Assembly: GCA_050246595.1 (NCBI GenBank)
Contig: JBFWVT010000005.1
Span: 62,001-126,000, forward strand
DNA: 64,000 bases
Direction of reading: 5' to 3'
From: DATARH01 sp050246595
Lineage (GTDB): Bacteria > Pseudomonadota > Alphaproteobacteria > ATCC43930 > CGMCC-115725
Part shown: in pieces, positions 53,732 through 62,822 of the stretch
Layout of the letters: every line of letters begins with the position of its first letter
How positions within the stretch are numbered: position 1 is the stretch's first letter
The notes under the pieces: model-generated
The model's input: the letters and a program-made list of their open reading frames with translations, nothing else
What the model was told of the DNA's origin: nothing
Database searches by the model: none
Translations under genes and position numbers: made by a program

Positions 53732-55174
53732 CTATCGAGCGACCTCGATCGGCGGCGATGCTTCAGCCGGGTCCGGAGGTGTTGCGGTTCGGGTCAGCGC
53801 GCCGAGGGTGATCGGCTTGTAGGGCGCGCGTGGCCGATAGGTCCCGACTTCCTCGATCGGCACGTCGCGGGCGCGGGCGATGATCACGCTCGCGACCGGA
53901 CCGCAGATGCGGCCCTGGCACGGCCCCATGCCGCAGCGGATAAAGGCCTTGACCTGGTTCGGCCCCTGCGCCCCGAGGCGGACGGCGCGCCGGATCTGAC
54001 CGGCCGTCACTTCTTCGCAGCGGCAGACAATGACGTCGTCCGCCGGGCACAGAACCTGATCGGAGGGACGGTAGAGCGTGTCGAGAAACGGCCGGATCGC
54101 GCGTGCGCGCGCCAGATCCGCACGCAGCGGCACCGCTCTGCCGTCGCGCTCGGCCTCCCCGATACGGCCGAGCAGATGGGCCGCGTCAAGCGCCGCCAGC
54201 CGCCCCGACGGTACTGCCGCCGCGGCTCCTTCTATACCGGCGGCATCGCCCGCGACCACTACCGAGGGCAGACTCGCACGGCCCCATTCGTCGAGCGCGG
54301 GGCGCCAGCACCGCTGCGCCTCGTCCCAGATATGCGCCAACTGCAACGCCAGGCCGATTTGCGTGTTCGGAATGACCCCGTCATGCAGCAGCAGATGATC
54401 GGCCGCGGTCTCGCCGCCATCCCAGGCGACGCTCTCGACCCGGTATCGTCCGGAGGCGCGCAAGCCTCGTACCCCGCGCCGCACCGCCACCCCGAGCCGG
54501 CGCAGCTCGGCGATCATTCCCAGCCCCTTGAGAAAATCGCGGCGCCCCGACCACCAACCGCCAATATACCGCATAGAGGCGGCGTAATTCTCGCGCGGGG
54601 TCGTTTCGAGTACCGCAAGCGGCGGCGCGCCGGCGCGCGCCAGCTGGATCGCCGCGAGATAAAGCAACGGCCCCTGCCCGGCGACGACCGCCCGCCCGGC
54701 CGGAACCAGATCGGCGGTCTTGAGCAGGATCTGCACGGCCCCCACCGTCATCACTCCCGGCAAGGTCCATCCGGGGACCGGCACCGGCCGTTCGATCGCC
54801 CCGGTTGCCAGCAGGATGCGTCGGGCCGCGATCGTCTCGCTGCCTCCTTCGGCAACGACCGACACCGAGACGTCGCCGCCATTCCCTCCCGGATCGATAT
54901 GCCAGACCGTCGCCCCCGGCCGATATCGCACCCCGCTGGTACGCAGCGCCGCCGCCAACGGGCGGCCGGCAAGGTAATCGGCGCCGAGCGGCGAATTCCG
55001 GCCGCTCTCCGAGCCGGCGCGCTCGATCGCACGGTAAATCTGGCCGCCGGGGCTGTCCTGCTCGTCGATCAGCACCGTGTCGAGCCCGAGTTGCGCAGCG
55101 AGCGCGGAAGCCGCCATGCCGGCCGGTCCGGCCCCCACCACAATGAGATCGGCAATCGCGAGATCGGCGGTCAT
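53732..55174 (-). CDS. FAD oxidoreductase with BFD-like [2Fe-2S] domain (HcnB/opine oxidase A type)
   Basis: 480 residues. The FAD site is IVVGAGPAGMAASALAAQLG (~10-30), with a second dinucleotide fold near AVVAGQGPLLYLAA. The C-terminal ~100 residues carry the BFD-type cluster site: CRCEEVTAGQIRRAVRLGAQGPNQVKAFIRCGMGPCQGRIC. This is the architecture of HcnB and of opine/octopine oxidase subunit A. It overlaps the ferredoxin-like gene as ATGA and is the last of the run. It probably forms a dehydrogenase with the two genes upstream. Confidence 0.9.
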   Translation of the reverse strand: MTADLAIADLIVVGAGPAGMAASALAAQLGLDTVLIDEQDSPGGQIYRAIERAGSESGRNSPLGADYLAGRPLAAALRTSGVRYRPGATVWHIDPGGNGGDVSVSVVAEGGSETIAARRILLATGAIERPVPVPGWTLPGVMTVGAVQILLKTADLVPAGRAVVAGQGPLLYLAAIQLARAGAPPLAVLETTPRENYAASMRYIGGWWSGRRDFLKGLGMIAELRRLGVAVRRGVRGLRASGRYRVESVAWDGGETAADHLLLHDGVIPNTQIGLALQLAHIWDEAQRCWRPALDEWGRASLPSVVVAGDAAGIEGAAAAVPSGRLAALDAAHLLGRIGEAERDGRAVPLRADLARARAIRPFLDTLYRPSDQVLCPADDVIVCRCEEVTAGQIRRAVRLGAQGPNQVKAFIRCGMGPCQGRICGPVASVIIARARDVPIEEVGTYRPRAPYKPITLGALTRTATPPDPAEASPPIEVAR

Positions 55175-55473
55175 CGCGGCAGATCGAGGGTCCGCCGGCC
55201 GCGCTGACGGCGGATGCGCATACCCGGTTGCACCGTCACCGTGCAGCTTTGGCGGTTCGGCACGCCATCGATTTCGGCGAGGCAGTCAAAGCACACGCCC
55301 ATCAGGCAATAAGGGGCGCGCTCGCCGCCGCCGACCGCCGTATCGCGGATCGAGGACAGGCCGGCGAGCAGCACCGCGGCGGCGGCCGATGCACCCTGCG
55401 GCACGCGGACCGTGCGGCCCTCGACCTCGATTTCGACCGTGGCCGCCGCCGCGTCAGGCCGCAGCCGGAACAT
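55171..55473 (-). CDS. Small [2Fe-2S] ferredoxin-like subunit (HcnA type)
   Basis: A 100-residue protein. VEIEVEGRTVRVPQGASAAAAVLLAG forms the ubiquitin-like strand, and APYCLMGVCFDCLAEIDG with NRQSC supplies four cysteines of a plant-type [2Fe-2S] centre. It is inferred to shuttle electrons between the two FAD subunits. ATG 55473 gives a 20-base overlap with the preceding gene and ATGA coupling to the next. A longer upstream frame is the shadow of the FAD gene. Confidence 0.85.
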   Translation of the reverse strand: MFRLRPDAAAATVEIEVEGRTVRVPQGASAAAAVLLAGLSSIRDTAVGGGERAPYCLMGVCFDCLAEIDGVPNRQSCTVTVQPGMRIRRQRGRRTLDLPR

Positions 55474-56572
55474 CGAACCGCTTCGCCGAGAACGGCGCCA
55501 TGATCGGGTCGAGCGCGCCGGATGCCACCATCGGCGCGAACAGATTGGCATGCGCCCCGGCCAGGGTGACCCCGCTGTGGCAATTCGCGGTGAACGCACC
55601 GGGGTATTGCTCGGATTCGTCGTAGATCGGCAACCCGTCCGGCGGCATCACGCGCAGCGCCGCCCAGGCACGCACGATCTGCAACTCCGCCAGCCACGGA
55701 AAGGTCCGCACGGCGCGTTCGGCGATCGTCCGCATCACCGCCGGGTTCTGGCCGGTATCAAAGCCGACTTCCTCCTCGCTGCTGCCAAGCATGATCGTGC
55801 CTTCCGGGGCCTGCCTGATACTGCCGAGCGGCAGCTTCCAGGCGCGGCTGGTGCGTTCGGTGACCAGGATCTGACCGCGCTGCGGCCGGACCGGCGCGTT
55901 GAGTCCGAACAGCGGCGCCAGCGCCGCATTGCCGAGACCGGCGGCGAGCACCACCTTTGGCGCGCCGATCGTCTCGCCGCCGGCTTCGATCCGGAAATCG
56001 CCGGGCGCGGCCTCGGCGCGGGTGATTGTGCAGTTCGGCAGGTATGTCCCGCCCGACCCGGCAAAGGCCCGGTGCAGCGCATGAAACAGCGCCAGAGAGT
56101 TGACGTGACCGTCATACGGGGTCCAGGACGCACCGCTGACCGCGGCGCCGAGACCGGGCAGCATTTCCGCCAATTCGTCGCGTTCGATCATGCGGTAGTC
56201 GAAACCGAAATTCCCCGCCTCGCGCCGCATCTGTTCCATCATGCCGCGCCGCTTCGCGACCTCCGCGTCTCCGAGGCAGAGCTGCAACCCGCCATTCTGT
56301 TCGAGGCCGAGCGCGACCCCGGTGCGCTCCTGCAATGCCGCCGCCAGCGACGGCCATTCCGCGGCGGAGGCGCGGGTCCAGCGCTGGTAATGCGGCGCGC
56401 CAAGCCCCTTGCTCTGCACCCAGACAAGCCCGAAATTGCCGCGTGAGGCGCGATAGGCGACATCGCCCTCATCGATCAGCGCGACCGCGATCCCGCTGCG
56501 TCCCAGCCCGTAGGCGATCGCCGTGCCGACCAGCCCGCCGCCGATCACTATGGCGTCAAAGCTGCGCATCAT
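55454..56572 (-). CDS. FAD-dependent amino-acid dehydrogenase (HcnC/opine oxidase B type, DAO fold)
   Basis: A 372-residue DAO-family flavoprotein: FDAIVIGGGLVGTAIAYGLGRSGIAVALIDEGD binds FAD. RASRGNFGLVWVQSKG and PYDGHVNSLALFHALHRAF form the substrate-side folds, and RAWAALRVMPPDGLPIYDESEQYPGAFTANCHSGVTLAGAHANLFA closes the domain. It oxidises an amine, amino acid or opine; substrate unknown. The ATG pair at 56572/56569 lies one base after the molybdopterin oxidoreductase stop, so the genes are translationally linked. Confidence 0.9.
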   Translation of the reverse strand: MMRSFDAIVIGGGLVGTAIAYGLGRSGIAVALIDEGDVAYRASRGNFGLVWVQSKGLGAPHYQRWTRASAAEWPSLAAALQERTGVALGLEQNGGLQLCLGDAEVAKRRGMMEQMRREAGNFGFDYRMIERDELAEMLPGLGAAVSGASWTPYDGHVNSLALFHALHRAFAGSGGTYLPNCTITRAEAAPGDFRIEAGGETIGAPKVVLAAGLGNAALAPLFGLNAPVRPQRGQILVTERTSRAWKLPLGSIRQAPEGTIMLGSSEEEVGFDTGQNPAVMRTIAERAVRTFPWLAELQIVRAWAALRVMPPDGLPIYDESEQYPGAFTANCHSGVTLAGAHANLFAPMVASGALDPIMAPFSAKRFDVPAAA

Positions 56573-56573
56573 A

Positions 56574-58895
56574 TCATTCCCGGCCGGTGGCGCGGTGCGC
56601 CGGCGGAGGATCGAAGGCCCTGACGGGCGGCGGGGGCGCGTCGAAACGCTCGATTTCGACAAGACAGAGCTGGCCGGTGCAGCCTTGCGCGAGGCGTGAC
56701 GTACCGGCGTCGCGGGTCAGCACGTTGGGATTGCCGTGCACGCAGAGCGGGGTCTCGGCCTCGGGGTCTTCGGGGTCGTACCATGCGCCGGTCGCCAGCT
56801 GCACCACCCCCGGCATCACCGCCTTGCTGAGCACCGCGCCGGCAAGACAGGCGCCTCGGTCATTGTAAAGCCGCACGATATCGCCATCGGCGATGCCGCG
56901 CGACGCGGCATCCCGCGGATGCAGGCGCACCGGCTCGCGGCCTCCGATTTTCGCGGCGAGGCTGGTCGCGCCAAAATCCAGCTGGCTATGCAACCGGGTG
57001 GCCGGCTGGTTGGCGATCAGTTGCAGCGGAAACCGCGCCGCCAGCGGCGAACCCGGACCCTCCTCCGGCGGCATCCAGACCGGATGACCGGGACAGTCGG
57101 GATAGTCGAAGCCGGCGATTGTCGCCGATGCGATCTCGATACGGCCGCTCGGCGTCGGCAACGGGGCGGCGTCAGGGTCGCGGCGGAAGGCGCGAACGAT
57201 GCCGCCGTCCCACTTCAGGATCGGCAGTTCCATCTCGCCATCCTCCCAGAACTCGGAGAAGCTCGGCGCGTTGTGGCCGCGTTCGGCCAGGGCGCGGCGG
57301 GTCGGCTCGTAGATATGTTCGAGCCATTGAAGCGGCGTGCGGCCCTCGGTGAAGCGGTCGGCGAAGCCGAGCCGTTCAGCGAGGCCGGCAAAGATCGCGT
57401 GGTCGTCGCGCGCCTCGCGGTATGGCGGCACGGCCCGGTGCATCGCGACCATCAGCGGATCGCCGGCGGCGGCGCCGATATCCTCGCGCTCCAAGGTGAT
57501 CGTCGCCGGCAGGACGATATCGGCGTGGCGGGCGGTTGCCGTCCATACCGAATCGTGCACGACGACCGTGTCCGGCCGGGCAAAGGCATCGCGCAGCCGC
57601 GCGAGATGCTGATGATGGTGAAACGGGTTGCCGCCGGCCCAGTAGACGAGGCGGGTATCGGGGTAGGTGCGGCGCTGTCCGTTGTAGTCGTAGGCCTCGC
57701 CCGGATGCAGCAGCATGTCGGCGATCCGCGCGACCGGGATGAATTCGTCGATGCTGTTGCGCCCCACCGGCAGTTCCGGCAACGGCACTGCGACAGGCGG
57801 CTTGCCGGTATTCGAGGTCGAACCGAGCGCGTAGGCAAAACCGCCGCCCGGCAGCCCGATCTGGCCGAGGATCGCGGCCAGAACGACCGCCATCCAGATC
57901 GGCTGCTCACCGTGCTCGGCGCGCTGCAACGATTGCGAGCAGGTGACAAGCGTGCGCCGCCCGGCGGAACGCCGCGAGAGCGCGACGATGTCCTCTTCCG
58001 GCATGCCGCAGATTGCCGCCGCCCAGCGAGCATCTTTCGGCTGACCGCCGCCATCGCCGCGCAGATAGGCTGCAAAACTCTCCCAGCCGACGCAATAGCG
58101 GTCGAGAAATTCGCGGTCGTGCAGCCCCTCGCTGACCAGCGTATGTGCGAGACCGAGCATCAGCGCGACATCGGTGCCGGGCCGGATCGGATGCCAGATC
58201 GAAGCGGCGCCTTCCGGCAGATCGTCGCGCAGCGGACCAATCAGGTGGAACTCGACGCCGCGCCTTCGTGCCGTCTCCAGCCGTTCGCGGGCGACGTGGC
58301 GGCTCGTGCCGCCGCCGCCGGCATCGTTGTTCTTCAGGGCCATGCCGCCAAAGGCGAGGACCAGCGCGCTGTCGGCGACCAGCTCGTCCCAGCTGACATT
58401 GTTGCCGGCGACGGCGGCTTGCGGGCCGATCACATGCGGCAGGATCACCGCGGCGGCGCCCGAACTGTAGCTGCCGGTCGAGCGGACATAGCCGCCGGCG
58501 AGGTTCAGAAAGCGGTGGATCTGGTGCTGCGAATCGTGAAAGCGGCCGGCGCTGGCCCAGCCATAGGACCCGCCGAACATGGCGCGCGGCCCGTGCGTCG
58601 CATAAACGCGGCGCAGTTCCGCGGCGAGATGGCCGAGCGCCTCATCCCACGGCATCGCCACGAATTCGTCCGAACCGCGCCGCCGATCCGGCCCCGGCCC
58701 CTGCTCCAGCCATCCCCGGCGGATCATCGGTTGCGCGATCCGCGCTCTGTGCGACACCGAGGCCGGAATGTTGCCAAGCAGGGAAGACGGGTCGGGATCG
58801 CAGGGGTGCGGCATAACCGCGATCTCCCGATCCCTGACCGCTACCGAGAACGCCCCCCAATGCGAGCTGTGCGGCAGAAAGCGCGTTCGGCTCAT
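56574..58895 (-). CDS. Molybdopterin oxidoreductase, biotin-sulfoxide/TMAO reductase-like (BisC family)
   Basis: The 773-residue protein lacks an N-terminal 4Fe-4S motif and a Tat signal, like cytoplasmic BisC. Family blocks: PHSSHWGAFSVAVRDREI, GSYGWASAGRFHDSQHQIHRFLNLAGGYVRSTGSYSSGAAAVILPHVIG (the Ser that ligates Mo in this group is in GSYSSG), WAGGNPFHHHQHLARLR, DSVWTATARHADIVLPATITLEREDIG, and the C-terminal dinucleotide-binding LATGAWYDPEDPEAETPLCVHGNPNVLTRDAGTSRLAQG. It reduces S- or N-oxides, or acts in reverse on an amine/thioether. ATG 58895 has GGAG five bases upstream. Confidence 0.92.
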   Translation of the reverse strand: MSRTRFLPHSSHWGAFSVAVRDREIAVMPHPCDPDPSSLLGNIPASVSHRARIAQPMIRRGWLEQGPGPDRRRGSDEFVAMPWDEALGHLAAELRRVYATHGPRAMFGGSYGWASAGRFHDSQHQIHRFLNLAGGYVRSTGSYSSGAAAVILPHVIGPQAAVAGNNVSWDELVADSALVLAFGGMALKNNDAGGGGTSRHVARERLETARRRGVEFHLIGPLRDDLPEGAASIWHPIRPGTDVALMLGLAHTLVSEGLHDREFLDRYCVGWESFAAYLRGDGGGQPKDARWAAAICGMPEEDIVALSRRSAGRRTLVTCSQSLQRAEHGEQPIWMAVVLAAILGQIGLPGGGFAYALGSTSNTGKPPVAVPLPELPVGRNSIDEFIPVARIADMLLHPGEAYDYNGQRRTYPDTRLVYWAGGNPFHHHQHLARLRDAFARPDTVVVHDSVWTATARHADIVLPATITLEREDIGAAAGDPLMVAMHRAVPPYREARDDHAIFAGLAERLGFADRFTEGRTPLQWLEHIYEPTRRALAERGHNAPSFSEFWEDGEMELPILKWDGGIVRAFRRDPDAAPLPTPSGRIEIASATIAGFDYPDCPGHPVWMPPEEGPGSPLAARFPLQLIANQPATRLHSQLDFGATSLAAKIGGREPVRLHPRDAASRGIADGDIVRLYNDRGACLAGAVLSKAVMPGVVQLATGAWYDPEDPEAETPLCVHGNPNVLTRDAGTSRLAQGCTGQLCLVEIERFDAPPPPVRAFDPPPAHRATGRE

Positions 58896-58940
58896 CGACA
58901 CTCCGTGCCCTCTGTTATGGCGCGCGGCGGCGAACGAGGA

Positions 58941-59969
58941 TCACTCGGCGGCTATTTGGCGCTGCGCGGCTTGCGCGCAGGCGAGCATCGCGGCGGCGTT
59001 GCGGTGCAAAATCCGCTCGCGCGCCTCCTCGCCGATATCGGCTTCTTCCAGCGCCTTGCGGGTCCAGTCGACACCGAACTCGGTGCCGTCGGTGCCGCAG
59101 ACGATGCGCTCGGCGCCGTAGAGCCGCACCGCCGCCTCGATCGCGTGCGGGCCGAACGAATTGCAATCGACATACACCTTGGCCCTGCGGAAACGCGACG
59201 ACGGCAACTCCTCGTCCGGCGTGTCGAGCAGACAGCGGTGGTCCATGCGCTCGATCTCGTAGGGGATGTTGCCGCCGAGATTATGGACGACGACCGTCAT
59301 GTCGGGGTACGGCGCGAGGAGGTCGGTCAGACACAGCGTCACCATTGCCGACGACAGACTGGCCTGCATGTCGAGCGTGCCGTTGCGGCGGCGGGCATTG
59401 TCCGTGTCGCCGGCGACTTTGGGGAAGGCGTCGCCCGGTCTTGGACCGTGATGGATGAAGAGCACCGCGCGGTGGCGGTTGGCGGCTTCCAGCAATGGAC
59501 GCATCGCTTCGGCATCCTGGCGCGTCAGCAGGTAGTTGCCCGGCAGTTGCGCGCCGATCATGCCCGGCAGGGCGAGCGCCCGTTCGAACTCGGTCACGGC
59601 GGCGGTCATATCGGTCAGCGGCAGCGCCGCGAACGCGGCGAAGCGGCCGGGATGCTTCCGGCAGATCGCGGAAAGTCCGTCATTGACCTTTTGGCACAGC
59701 GGCCCAGAAACCTCCGGCGGCTGGGATTCGATCCAGCAGAACGAGCCGAGCAGCGACAGAACGCTTGTCTCCACCCCCTGGCGATCCATCCGCGCGAGGT
59801 GAAAATCGACATCGTCAAAGGCCTCGGCGAGCTCTTGTTCGCCCATTCGCGGCGCCTTCAGAACCTCGACCCCGTCCTGATTGCGCACGATACGCGGCTC
59901 CTTCGTCCGGGCGCGCAGCGCGTCGGCGATATCGGCCGGCCGCCAATGGGCATGCAAATCGATCATCAT
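58941..59969 (-). CDS. Amidohydrolase-2 family protein (ACMSD-like)
   Basis: A protein of 342 residues. MMIDLHAHWRP carries the paired metal histidines H6 and H8. VLFIHHGPRPGDA contributes the next His, VVHNLGGNIPYEIERMDHR the following one, and VCGTDGTEFG the catalytic Asp. This is the arrangement of aminocarboxymuconate-semialdehyde decarboxylase relatives, which decarboxylate or hydrolyse aromatic-type intermediates. It lies upstream of the molybdenum enzyme gene in the same direction. Confidence 0.85.
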   Translation of the reverse strand: MMIDLHAHWRPADIADALRARTKEPRIVRNQDGVEVLKAPRMGEQELAEAFDDVDFHLARMDRQGVETSVLSLLGSFCWIESQPPEVSGPLCQKVNDGLSAICRKHPGRFAAFAALPLTDMTAAVTEFERALALPGMIGAQLPGNYLLTRQDAEAMRPLLEAANRHRAVLFIHHGPRPGDAFPKVAGDTDNARRRNGTLDMQASLSSAMVTLCLTDLLAPYPDMTVVVHNLGGNIPYEIERMDHRCLLDTPDEELPSSRFRRAKVYVDCNSFGPHAIEAAVRLYGAERIVCGTDGTEFGVDWTRKALEEADIGEEARERILHRNAAAMLACAQAAQRQIAAE

Positions 59970-60084
59970 GGCTGTTTTCTCCAGGAGCCGTTCCGCAGCT
60001 TAACCCCGCGACGGTCGGCGGCAAACTCCGACGACATCGGTTACGATCCGCTTCGCCGGCCGCGCCTGTCGAGCGGCGGCGGGT

Positions 60085-61161
60085 TTAGCAACAGGCGACG
60101 ACGTAGACATCCTCGACCCCGGCGGGCAGCCGGTATTCCTGCCACGAACCGCCGGAATCGGCGGTCCCGAAAACCTGCCCGCCGCGCGTCACGCAATAAA
60201 GTTGCGCCGGGTCGGTTGGATGCGGGCTGACCGCCATCAGCGTCGAGTTGGCCTTGATGCCGCGATCGATGCGCCGCCAGCTCCGCGCGAGGTCGTCGCT
60301 GCGGTACAGCGAGCCGTCGTCGCTGAAGGCGGCGGGCGACAGACAGGTGTACAGAACGCGCGGATCGTGCGGCGAGACAACGACATCGTGACAATAGGTC
60401 AGTGGGGAGAACCGGCCGATCTCGGTATCGTACCAGGTCGCGCCGCGATCGTCGCTGCGGAACAGCCCCATGCGCAATCCGAGAAAGACCGTGTCGGGCG
60501 CCGCCGCGCTGATCGCGGTGGCGTGCGAATCGAGCATGCCCTCGCAGTGGCCGCAGTGACGGCCGCCGACATTGCTTTGCAGATGCGGCTGCTCGGCCAG
60601 CTTGATCAGCGGCGCTGACATATCGGACCAGGTTTCGCCGCCATCGCTGCTGCGCAGCACCCCGCTGACCTCAAGCGCGGCATAGATGTCGTCGGGCCGG
60701 TTCGGATCGACCGTGACGCGCAGCACCCGCGTGTCAAAGCCGGGACGCTCGCAATGCGCGGGCGAAATCGCGTTCGGCAGACGGCTCCATGTCTCGCCGC
60801 CATCAAGGCTGCGATACAGCGCGACCGGCGCCGCTCCCGCATACATGACAATCGGGCGGGTCGGATGGATCGTCAAAGACCAGATCATCACGTCGCGATC
60901 GGGAAAATCGAGCCGCCGCCAATAATCGCCCCCATCGTCGCTGCGGTAGGGGCCGTCCTGCGTCCCGGCAAAGATCACGTCCGGATCGTCGGGATGCACG
61001 AGGATCGCGTGAACCTCGGCGTTTTCCGGAAGACCCGCGCCCAGCGCCTCCCACCTGCCCTCCCCGGCGGTGCAGCGGAACAAGCCGCCGCGCAGCAGAC
61101 CGCCCTGGCGCGAGGGACCGGTTCCCGCACCGGCGAAAATCCGCGTCCTGCCGTTTTTCAA
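60085..61161 (-). CDS. BNR-repeat beta-propeller protein (sialidase/sortilin-like)
   Basis: The 358-residue protein has repeated Asp-box motifs: YRSDDGGDYW, YRSLDGGETW, LRSSDGGETW, FRSDDRGATW, YRSDDLARSW and FGTADSGGSW, one per propeller blade. It has no signal peptide and no obvious catalytic set, so it is more likely a binding or scaffold propeller than a sialidase. A CGHCEG motif near the middle may bind metal, and the chain ends in Cys-Cys. TTG at 61161 is the start: AAGGAGG lies seven bases before it. Confidence 0.8.
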   Translation of the reverse strand: MKNGRTRIFAGAGTGPSRQGGLLRGGLFRCTAGEGRWEALGAGLPENAEVHAILVHPDDPDVIFAGTQDGPYRSDDGGDYWRRLDFPDRDVMIWSLTIHPTRPIVMYAGAAPVALYRSLDGGETWSRLPNAISPAHCERPGFDTRVLRVTVDPNRPDDIYAALEVSGVLRSSDGGETWSDMSAPLIKLAEQPHLQSNVGGRHCGHCEGMLDSHATAISAAAPDTVFLGLRMGLFRSDDRGATWYDTEIGRFSPLTYCHDVVVSPHDPRVLYTCLSPAAFSDDGSLYRSDDLARSWRRIDRGIKANSTLMAVSPHPTDPAQLYCVTRGGQVFGTADSGGSWQEYRLPAGVEDVYVVACC

Positions 61162-61242
61162 AGCGCCCTCCTTTTCTGACGAGGACGCGGCGGTCTGGCC
61201 GCTCCGCAACACGTCCGACGAATGCCCGCGCACCGACAAAGG

Positions 61243-62085
61243 CTAGTTCGCATAGACGATCGTGCGCAGCATGATCCGCCGCTCCTGCGGGGCGTAATCG
61301 CCGGCGCCGCGATGCATTGTCGCGCGCTCGTCCCAGATCAGCACGTCGCCAACCCGCCAGCGGTGATAGTAGACGAACCGCTCTTGCGTCGAATGCGCGG
61401 CCAGCTCCTCGATCAGCGGCCAGGCCTCCTCCTGAGGCATGCCGACAAAGCCGTGCGTGTGCAGCGGGTTGACAAACAGGATCGGGCGTCCGGTGACTGG
61501 ATGGCGGGTCACGGCCGGCCACGCCTTCTCCGGGTAGTCGCGGTCGGTGCGGCGCTCCAGCTCGCCCTGATAGAGCCGTACCCCGGCCGGACCGTCGCCG
61601 CGGCCATGCAGCCCCACGAGCCCGTCGAGACGCCGCTTCACAGCTTCGGGCAAGGTGTCGTAGGCGGCGCGCATATCGGCGAACATCGTCCCGCCCTTCT
61701 CCGACGGCACCTCGCGGGCGTGCAGGATCGCAAGACGCGGCAGGTCGTCATCATAGGGCGAGTCGGTGTGCCAGTCGGTCGCGCGCTTGACCCCGAACCA
61801 GTCGACTCGGCCGTTTTCGTCGACATTGGTGAGCCACGACACCTCGGGGTGATCCTTGTGGCGGTATTTGATCAGCGAATGCGGCCGCGGCCGACCAAAG
61901 CGCCGCCCGAACCCGGCGAGCTGCGCGGCATCGAGATCCTGGTCGCGAAACACCAGCACCGGATGTTCGGCAAAGGCCCGCTCGATCCAGACGAAGGTCG
62001 CGTCGTCGAGCCGGGACAGATCCACCCCGATCGCTTCGGTGCCGAGTGCCTCGCCCAGCGGGCGCAGCTGCGGTGAGCCGGTCAT
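61243..62085 (-). CDS. TauD/TfdA-family Fe(II)/2-oxoglutarate dioxygenase
   Basis: A 280-residue enzyme with the facial triad H106-x-D108 in DWHTDSPY and the distal H258 in ERATMHRG, followed by the 2-oxoglutarate-binding Arg region (QERRIMLRT). PEKAWPAVTRHPVTGRPILFVNPLHTHGFVGMP is the typical strand before it. Such enzymes hydroxylate taurine, chlorophenoxy acids or other substrates and release a leaving group. GGAGGACGGCG precedes the ATG at 62085. First gene of the minus-strand catabolic run. Confidence 0.92.
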   Translation of the reverse strand: MTGSPQLRPLGEALGTEAIGVDLSRLDDATFVWIERAFAEHPVLVFRDQDLDAAQLAGFGRRFGRPRPHSLIKYRHKDHPEVSWLTNVDENGRVDWFGVKRATDWHTDSPYDDDLPRLAILHAREVPSEKGGTMFADMRAAYDTLPEAVKRRLDGLVGLHGRGDGPAGVRLYQGELERRTDRDYPEKAWPAVTRHPVTGRPILFVNPLHTHGFVGMPQEEAWPLIEELAAHSTQERFVYYHRWRVGDVLIWDERATMHRGAGDYAPQERRIMLRTIVYAN

Positions 62086-62264
62086 CGCCGTCCTCCCTCC
62101 GATTGTGTGCCGCGACTATAGCGTCATCGGCAGCTTGCCGGAATTCCCAAGGCGCCCCGCGCGCGCGGATCGCCTTCCGCCAAATCCGCCGGGTCTCGGC
62201 CGGCCCTCGGATTATCGCCGCGGCAATCCGTGATTGCTGCGCACCCGCTTCGATAGGTACGGTG

Positions 62265-62549
62265 TCAACGGGCGCAATTCTGATCGATCACATCCGCGAG
62301 GTTCTTGCCTTGTACTTGCGCGGCTCTCTGGCCGCGGCGGATCGGCATTCCCTTTGGCACCGTCACATCCAACGGGGGCGTCGCGATCCGGGTGGTCTTG
62401 GTGACGAAATAGCCGTAATCTTCCTTACGGAACGCGGAGCAATCAACGGCTTTCTCCTCGGCGAAGCCATCGGAGGCCGCAATCAACAACAGCAGCATCA
62501 CCAGGGCCAAAATTGCAGGCTTTGTCTTCATCTCCCTCGATAACGGCAT
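62265..62549 (-). CDS. Small secreted hypothetical protein
   Basis: 94 residues with a signal peptide (PAILALVMLLLLIAASDGFA, cleavage before Glu) and a ~60-residue mature part with two cysteines that could pair. No family is recognised. GAGGAAGCTGA before ATG 62549 supports the start; ATG 62531 is an alternative. It is divergent from the cupin-like gene across 273 bases that contain no clear gene. Confidence 0.65.
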   Translation of the reverse strand: MPLSREMKTKPAILALVMLLLLIAASDGFAEEKAVDCSAFRKEDYGYFVTKTTRIATPPLDVTVPKGMPIRRGQRAAQVQGKNLADVIDQNCAR

Positions 62550-62822
62550 TCAGCTTCCTCGCAGCGACAGACATCGGCAATGCTGCCACAAAACCGCGCC
62601 GAACGTCACGATGCCGCCGCCGCGCGGGTCTTGCGGTTCCGCTCTCGACGACCGTTTCCGGCATCGGCTGTCCGCGCCTACCCCGCCTTCCGGTCCCGGT
62701 CCGGAAATGACACCTTCGCCAGTGATCCGCCGCCAGTGATCCGCGCAATGCGGATCGACCGGCGAACCGCTTGCCGGCCGATTCCGCTCCCCTGATCTCC
62801 GCCTTCGCACCGAGGCCCTTTG

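Noticed and set aside
56736..60230. 1164-residue plus-strand open frame
   Set aside because: It is the antisense of the molybdopterin oxidoreductase and amidohydrolase genes, Arg/Ala/Gly-rich with no family likeness; GC-rich codon use keeps opposite frames open.
60085..61161. Sialidase activity for the propeller protein
   Set aside because: Asp boxes are present, but the Arg triad and nucleophile Tyr/Glu of sialidases cannot be identified and there is no signal peptide.
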